A stretch of DNA of 44,439 nucleotides from Jeotgalibaca caeni (GTDB taxonomy: Bacteria; Bacillota; Bacilli; Lactobacillales; Aerococcaceae), in the NCBI RefSeq assembly GCF_028863945.1, contig NZ_JARBEA010000015.1, positions 1-44,439 on the forward strand, in the 5' to 3' direction. Under the pieces are notes generated by a model that ran no database searches, had not been told where the DNA came from, and saw only the letters and a list, made by a program, of their open reading frames with translations. Numbering within the stretch: the stretch's first letter is position 1; the number at the start of each line of letters is the position of its first letter. Both the position numbers and the translations under genes were made by a program. This document shows positions 40,241 through 44,439 of this stretch, piece by piece.

Positions 40241-40723
40241 ATGGCTATGGAAATTTTAAGCCCCCATATCACAGAAGCTGAATGGGAAGTCATGCGAGTA
40301 GTGTGGGCGAATGGTCAAGTGACAAGCAAAGAGGTTATTTCGATCCTAGAAGATAAGATGAACTGGAAGGCACCCACGATCAAGACTTTGCTAGGCCGTT
40401 TGGTAGAGAAAGGGGCCTTAGATACTGAACGAGATGGGAAACGATTTATCTACACGGCTGCCATGGAAGAGGACGATACGGTTCGTGACTACACAAGTGA
40501 TATCTTCAGCCGCATTTGCAACAAGGATGTAGGTCATGTCATTGGCGGCATGGTAAAGGCTCATGAATTAAGTTTCGACGATATCCGCTATTTGGAAGAA
40601 ATATTGGAAAAGAAAAAGGCTACTGCTGTGGAAGAGGTAAGCTGTCGATGCGTACCAGGACAATGTCAATGCAATGTAAACCACCATGGAAGAATAAGGA
40701 GAGAAAACAACGATGGAGAATAA
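40241..40723 (+). CDS. copY: CopY copper-responsive repressor
   Basis: A 160-residue BlaI/MecI/CopY protein. The winged helix ([24 protein letters not shown]... [17 protein letters not shown]) is followed by a dimer part and the C-terminal metal site [10 protein letters not shown], the CxCx4CxC motif that binds zinc (DNA-bound, repressing) or Cu(I) (released). It acts on the TACANNTGTA boxes upstream, on those before gapA and possibly on that of the CopL-like gene. RBS AAGGAGGATG; its end overlaps the copA start by 11 bases. Confidence 0.95.
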   Translation: MAMEILSPHITEAEWEVMRVVWANGQVTSKEVISILEDKMNWKAPTIKTLLGRLVEKGALDTERDGKRFIYTAAMEEDDTVRDYTSDIFSRICNKDVGHVIGGMVKAHELSFDDIRYLEEILEKKKATAVEEVSCRCVPGQCQCNVNHHGRIRRENNDGE

Positions 40724-43172
40724 AACGTTCGCAATAGAGGGGATGACTTGTGCGTCTTGTGCCCAGACAGTAGAGAAGGCAGCTCAGAAATTGCCAGGGG
40801 TGAAGGTTGCAAATGTGAATCTTGCCACCGAGAAGATGAACATCCAGTTTGATGAGGGGGCCGTATCAGAAGCGGATATCCAAAAAGCAGTCTCAGCGGT
40901 AGGGTATACTGCCCTATCCAATACAGTAAAAAAGACCTTCAATATTGAGGGCATGACCTGTGCCTCTTGCGCCCAGACAGTCGAAAAGGCGACCCAGAAA
41001 CTGACGGGAATCAATCTTGCCTCTGTCAATTTGGCCACTGAGAAGATGGTTGTGGAGTACGATCCGAGTATGTTGAACCTTTCGGACATCACAAAGGCCG
41101 TTGCAGATTCTGGGTATGAAGCTCATGAAGAGGTAGCAACTGCGGACACCGTAGACCTGAACCAAGAAAAGAAGCAGAGGGAAATCAAGAGCCTTTGGAA
41201 GAGATTTGTGATTTCTGCTATCTTTACCACTCCCTTGCTCTATATTGCGATGGGCCATTTGGTCAATGCGCCTCTACCCGCCTTCATAGACCCGATGATG
41301 AACCCGGAGGCTTTCGCGATTGTTCAACTCGTGCTGACGATTCCGGTTGTCTTGGTCAATACAAAGATTTATAAGACTGGATTCAAGGCATTATTCAAAG
41401 GGCACCCCAACATGGATTCCCTGATTGCGCTGGGGACGAGTGCCGCCTTCCTTTATGGCGTGTTTGCAACCGTGATGATTTTCTTGGGAGAAACAGCTTT
41501 TGCTAACGAATTGTATTACGAGACGGCAGCCGTTATCCTAGCCCTGATTGTTCTAGGTAAGTACCTCGAAACCCTGACCAAAGGAAAAACTTCTGAAGCC
41601 ATCAAGAAGCTGATGGGCTTGGCACCCAAAACCGCCTTGGTAGTACGAGGCGGAAAAGAAACAGAGATTTCCATTGATGAAGTAGTAGTAGGTGACATTG
41701 TCGTGGTGCGACCAGGCGGGAAAATGCCAGTGGACGGCGTCGTGACGGAAGGGTTGACGTCGGTAGACGAATCCATGCTGACAGGCGAGAGTATCCCCGT
41801 GGAAAAATCGGTGGGAGACACGATTATCGGTGCCAGCATCAACAAGAACGGGACGATTCACTATCGCGCCACAAAAGTTGGGAAAGATACCGCACTGTCC
41901 CAGATTATTAAGCTAGTAGAAGATGCGCAAGGTTCCAAAGCGCCGATTGCCAAGATGGCAGATATCATTTCCGGTTACTTTGTGCCCATCGTCATTGCGA
42001 TTGCTATCCTTTCCGCCGTTTCCTGGTACTTTGCCGGTCAGACAGGGGTGTTTGCTTTAACCATAGCCATTTCGGTATTGGTGATTGCGTGCCCGTGTGC
42101 ACTCGGGTTGGCTACCCCTACAGCCATCATGATTGGGACAGGAAAAGGCGCCGAACATGGCGTGTTAATCAAGAGTGGGACAGCATTGGAAACCACCCAT
42201 AAACTGAAAACCATTGTGTTCGACAAAACGGGAACGATCACAGAAGGAAAACCGAAAGTAACAGATATCGTTACTGCAGAAGGTATCTCAAAAGAGGAGC
42301 TGTTGATTCTGGCAGCTTCCGGAGAGAAAGGTTCCGAACACCCCCTTGGGGAAGCCATTGTCCGAGACGCAGAAGAAAAGGGACTGCCCTTCAAGAAAAC
42401 CGAAGCTTTTGAGGCAATCCCGGGTCACGGAATCGAGGTAATGATTGACGGAGCTACCCTTTCTTTGGGGAACCGCAAACTGATGGACGAGCGACATGTC
42501 CAACTGGGCAAGATGGCAACGATGTCCGATGACTTGGCCAGTCAAGGAAAAACCCCCATGTACATTGCCAGAGACAATGAAATCCTCGGAATCATTGCGG
42601 TTGCTGATACCGTGAAGGAGAGCAGCATAAAGGCCATTGAGAAGCTGCACAGAATGGGCGTGGAAGTGGCCATGATCACTGGAGACAACAAACGGACCGC
42701 AGAGGCGATAGCCAAGCAAGTGGGTATAGATAGGGTATTGAGTGAAGTCTTGCCCGAAGACAAAGCTAACGAAGTGAAGAAGCTGCAGGCTGAAGGTAAA
42801 AAAGTTGGGATGGTTGGCGACGGAATCAATGATGCTCCAGCGCTTGCCCAAGCCGACGTCGGAATTGCCATCGGTTCTGGTACGGATGTGGCGATGGAAT
42901 CAGCGGATATCGTCCTGATGCGGAGCGACTTGATGGATGTACCGACCGCTGTTGAATTAAGCAAATCCACCATCCGAAACATTAAGGAAAACCTGTTCTG
43001 GGCATTTGCCTACAATATCTTAGGAATTCCTTTCGCAATGGGTGTAGTCTATGCCTTTGGCGGCCCCTTGCTCAGCCCTGTTATTGCAGCAGCGGCAATG
43101 ACCTTTAGTTCTACTTCTGTTTTATTGAACGCATTGCGTTTAAAACGGTTCAAACCTTCTGTCATGAAGTAA
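40713..43172 (+). CDS. copA: CopA copper-exporting P1B-type ATPase
   Basis: An 819-residue Cu(I) pump. Two HMA domains each carry GMTCASC (about residues 9-15 and 78-84). Then follow the membrane helices, [11 protein letters not shown] (actuator), [13 protein letters not shown] (CPC transport site, about residue 457), DKTGTITEG (phosphorylation, about residue 504), [26 protein letters not shown] and the final [17 protein letters not shown] with the SS pair of copper pumps. It exports cytoplasmic Cu(I). Translationally linked to copY. Confidence 0.96.
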   Translation: MENKTFAIEGMTCASCAQTVEKAAQKLPGVKVANVNLATEKMNIQFDEGAVSEADIQKAVSAVGYTALSNTVKKTFNIEGMTCASCAQTVEKATQKLTGINLASVNLATEKMVVEYDPSMLNLSDITKAVADSGYEAHEEVATADTVDLNQEKKQREIKSLWKRFVISAIFTTPLLYIAMGHLVNAPLPAFIDPMMNPEAFAIVQLVLTIPVVLVNTKIYKTGFKALFKGHPNMDSLIALGTSAAFLYGVFATVMIFLGETAFANELYYETAAVILALIVLGKYLETLTKGKTSEAIKKLMGLAPKTALVVRGGKETEISIDEVVVGDIVVVRPGGKMPVDGVVTEGLTSVDESMLTGESIPVEKSVGDTIIGASINKNGTIHYRATKVGKDTALSQIIKLVEDAQGSKAPIAKMADIISGYFVPIVIAIAILSAVSWYFAGQTGVFALTIAISVLVIACPCALGLATPTAIMIGTGKGAEHGVLIKSGTALETTHKLKTIVFDKTGTITEGKPKVTDIVTAEGISKEELLILAASGEKGSEHPLGEAIVRDAEEKGLPFKKTEAFEAIPGHGIEVMIDGATLSLGNRKLMDERHVQLGKMATMSDDLASQGKTPMYIARDNEILGIIAVADTVKESSIKAIEKLHRMGVEVAMITGDNKRTAEAIAKQVGIDRVLSEVLPEDKANEVKKLQAEGKKVGMVGDGINDAPALAQADVGIAIGSGTDVAMESADIVLMRSDLMDVPTAVELSKSTIRNIKENLFWAFAYNILGIPFAMGVVYAFGGPLLSPVIAAAAMTFSSTSVLLNALRLKRFKPSVMK

Positions 43173-43188
43173 AAATGGGGATGTTAAT

Positions 43189-43446
43189 GTGAAAATGCAG
43201 CTAACCATAGGAGGGCTATTTTGTTTAGACTGCTTAAACTTGATAGCAGAAAAAATGAAGGTTATCCCTGTAGTGGAGAGTGTGTCCATTGATAGCAGCA
43301 AGAGAGTTGCTCTGGTTCAGGGAAAAAAGAGAATGGGAAAAGATGGATTTCTAGAAGCTCTGTCCGATACTCCCTACCTTTTAAGGGAAATCAATGATTC
43401 TGAGAACTGTCACTGTTGTTCCCAACTCCATTTTAGTTTTCAATAG
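43189..43446 (+). CDS. HMA-like small Cys-rich protein
   Basis: An 85-residue protein starting with GTG (an internal ATG at 43,195 is the alternative). It resembles an HMA domain in layout: LTIGGLFCLDCLN with a CxxC in the loop, VVESVSIDSSKRVALVQGKK, GFLEALSDTPYLL. The glycine-Met-Thr/Lys before the first Cys is replaced by GLF. The C-terminus adds ENCHCCSQLH, three more Cys and two His. Probably a copper chaperone or buffer; function inferred from fold and place after copA. Confidence 0.7.
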   Translation: MKMQLTIGGLFCLDCLNLIAEKMKVIPVVESVSIDSSKRVALVQGKKRMGKDGFLEALSDTPYLLREINDSENCHCCSQLHFSFQ

Positions 43447-43529
43447 GATTTGAATCACGGTTTAAACCTTCCCCTCCAAAATGGAGAGGAAGAACTTAAA
43501 TAAAAAAATACAGAAAAGAGGAGTTTTTT

Positions 43530-43733
43530 ATGCAACAAGAAGTATTCGTAGAAGGTATGAAATGCGAAGGATGTGCCAATACAGTAATAGAGAAGTTCGA
43601 GTCCGTAAAGGGAGTAGAATCGGCTTCAGTGGATTTGCCAAGTAAGAAAGTCACCTTGGATACCCGTTCCGTTATCGATCCTGCAGTCCTTGATTCTGCA
43701 TTAGTAAACACAAAATATTCGGTTTTAGAATAG
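43530..43733 (+). CDS. copZ: CopZ-like copper chaperone 1
   Basis: A 67-residue single HMA domain: MQQEVFVEGMKCEGCANTV with the CxxC pair at residues 12 and 15, then KGVESASVDLPSKKVTLD. It hands Cu(I) to CopA and CopY. AGAGGAG ribosome site. The next gene is a close duplicate. Confidence 0.88.
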   Translation: MQQEVFVEGMKCEGCANTVIEKFESVKGVESASVDLPSKKVTLDTRSVIDPAVLDSALVNTKYSVLE

Positions 43734-43808
43734 AATAATTCCAAATGTTATGTATTTCTGATAGGTTAGAGTAGAGAAACAAATAATAGAGAGAAGAGGG
43801 AACAAGTT

Positions 43809-44012
43809 ATGCAACAAGAAGTATTTGTGGAAGGTATGAAGTGCCAAGGATGTGTTAACACGGTTAAAACAAGATTTGAATCCATAGAGGGAGTAGAATC
43901 GGTTTCCGTAGATCAAGAGAGTAAAAAAGTTACTGTGAATAGTCAGTCAGTTGTTGATAAGACAGCCTTTATGGCTGTTTTGGAAGATACGAAATATTCA
44001 GTAGTTGGGTAG
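43809..44012 (+). CDS. copZ: CopZ-like copper chaperone 2
   Basis: A 67-residue HMA domain identical in length to its upstream neighbour and sharing MQQEVFVEGMKC, GVESxSVD, SKKVT and TKYSV. CxxC is CQGC at residues 12-15. A tandem duplication; the differences (for instance VKTRFESIEG against VIEKFESVKG) show it is not recent. RBS GAGAGAAGAGGG. Confidence 0.88.
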   Translation: MQQEVFVEGMKCQGCVNTVKTRFESIEGVESVSVDQESKKVTVNSQSVVDKTAFMAVLEDTKYSVVG

Positions 44013-44146
44013 TGTAGCTAGTACATAGTCTAAAAGACTAGCATGTTTCGATTTATGGGCTTCGGTTTTGATCCTTCTTATTTAACAAGTATGGATAAAA
44101 ATAGAGGCCCGTTTCTGTTTTGTAAAAGATTGAGGAGGAGCGAATG

Positions 44147-44439
44147 ATGAGTACTAAGCAACGTAAAGGTTCGAATAAACCAATAGATCACAGTAAGATG
44201 GACCACAGCGCGATGGATCATAGTGGAATGGACCACAGCAAGATGGACCATAGTGCGATGGATCATAGTCAAATGGGTCACAGTAAGATGGACCATAGTG
44301 CGATGGATCATAGTCAAATGGGTCACAGTAAGATGGACCACAGTGCGATGGATCATAGTCAAATGGATCACAGCAAGATGGATCATAGTCAGATGGATCA
44401 CAGCAAGATGGATCACAGTGAAATGGATCATGGCGCAAT
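44147..44439 (+). CDS. copB: Start of a copper ATPase with long Met/His repeat (copB, cut by window end)
   Basis: After MSTKQRKGSNKP the frame consists of 17 pentapeptides of the form MDHSx and continues past the window. Met/His-rich repeats of this type stand at the N-terminus of CopB-type P1B ATPases of Lactobacillales and bind copper at the membrane surface. GAGGAGGAG lies five to seven bases before ATG 44,147; an ATG one codon earlier is possible. That this is CopB and not another His-rich copper protein is inferred from the repeat and the neighbours. Confidence 0.75.
   Translation, partial: MSTKQRKGSNKPIDHSKMDHSAMDHSGMDHSKMDHSAMDHSQMGHSKMDHSAMDHSQMGHSKMDHSAMDHSQMDHSKMDHSQMDHSKMDHSEMDHGA
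44183..44439 (+). repeat. 15-bp tandem repeat encoding MDHSx
   Basis: Seventeen units with period 15 bp. A longer 45-bp period (MDHSA-MDHSQ-MGHSK) repeats in the middle (about 44,243-44,347), showing growth by unequal exchange of three-unit blocks. Codons vary between GAC/GAT and AGC/AGT, so the array is not brand new. Confidence 0.9.

Noticed and set aside
44154-44438. Leftward ORFs of 94-117 codons rich in His/Asp/Pro at the right end.
   Set aside because: They are the complement of the MDHS repeat and carry its period; the plus-strand frame has the ribosome site and makes sense in context.

Overview
This window looks like part of a large conjugative, metal-resistance plasmid from a low-GC Gram-positive bacterium of the order Lactobacillales (Enterococcus/Carnobacteriaceae-like; the genus is a guess). 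The reasons are an Inc18-type (RepR/RepE/RepS) initiator, a ParA system with 8-bp iterons, an Fst-type toxin locus, a pIP501/pSK41-like type IV secretion operon, and CopY-type copper regulation. Most evidence is protein motif recognition and direct reading of the DNA; no searches were run.

Layout. 1-5,535: a Fic/DUF2513 pair, parA plus a small ParB-like partner, iteron arrays, a probable counter-transcript RNA and hairpin, then the Inc18-type rep gene with its presumed origin just downstream. 5,536-9,100: a small ORF, an ArdC-like/metallopeptidase (LtrC-like) gene, a decayed copy of a mobilization-gene end, and an AT-rich pair encoding an unknown protein and a secreted protein. 9,160-12,180: what appears to be the remains of a small mobilizable plasmid, namely a fossil Rep_3 initiator, an Fst type I toxin/antisense RNA locus, a MOBP-like relaxase with a frameshifted C-terminus, MobC, and an oriT-like region. 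12,235-14,070: a lipoprotein and small leftward ORFs. 14,205-27,405: a MOBQ oriT core, the TraA relaxase and a nearly complete Gram-positive T4SS operon (VirB2-, VirB3-, VirB4-, VirB6- and VirB8-like proteins, a cell-wall hydrolase and a split VirD4 coupling protein). 27,550-30,400: a HigBA-like toxin-antitoxin pair divergent from topoisomerase III. 31,384-34,790: a minimal mer operon (merR-merA), an aquaporin gene with an in-frame stop, and a YolD-like gene. 34,990-36,174: a structured intergenic element, a small ORF and a RadC-like protein. 36,470-44,439: a copper island with a deleted copB fossil, a CopL/YdhK-like lipoprotein, a copper-box-controlled gapA, copY-copA, an HMA-like protein, two tandem CopZ-like chaperones, and the start of a new copB with a long Met-Asp-His-Ser repeat.

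How it works together. Replication (Inc18 type), partition (ParA/ParB with iterons), and two addiction modules (Fst, HigBA) maintain the element. TraA acts at its own oriT and the T4SS transfers the plasmid; the second relaxase system may be a relic or a second transfer route. The cargo handles mercury by reduction and copper by export (CopA/CopB), chaperoning (CopZ) and surface binding (CopL-like).

The most striking observation is gapA. It lies behind a promoter with the same TTGACA / copper box / copper box geometry (offsets 15 and 46) as the copY promoter, and the encoded GAPDH keeps the catalytic Cys (C153) but carries Lys (K180) where the catalytic His of ordinary GAPDH sits. Since GAPDH is a known target of copper poisoning, this suggests a copper-induced, copper-tolerant or repurposed GAPDH.
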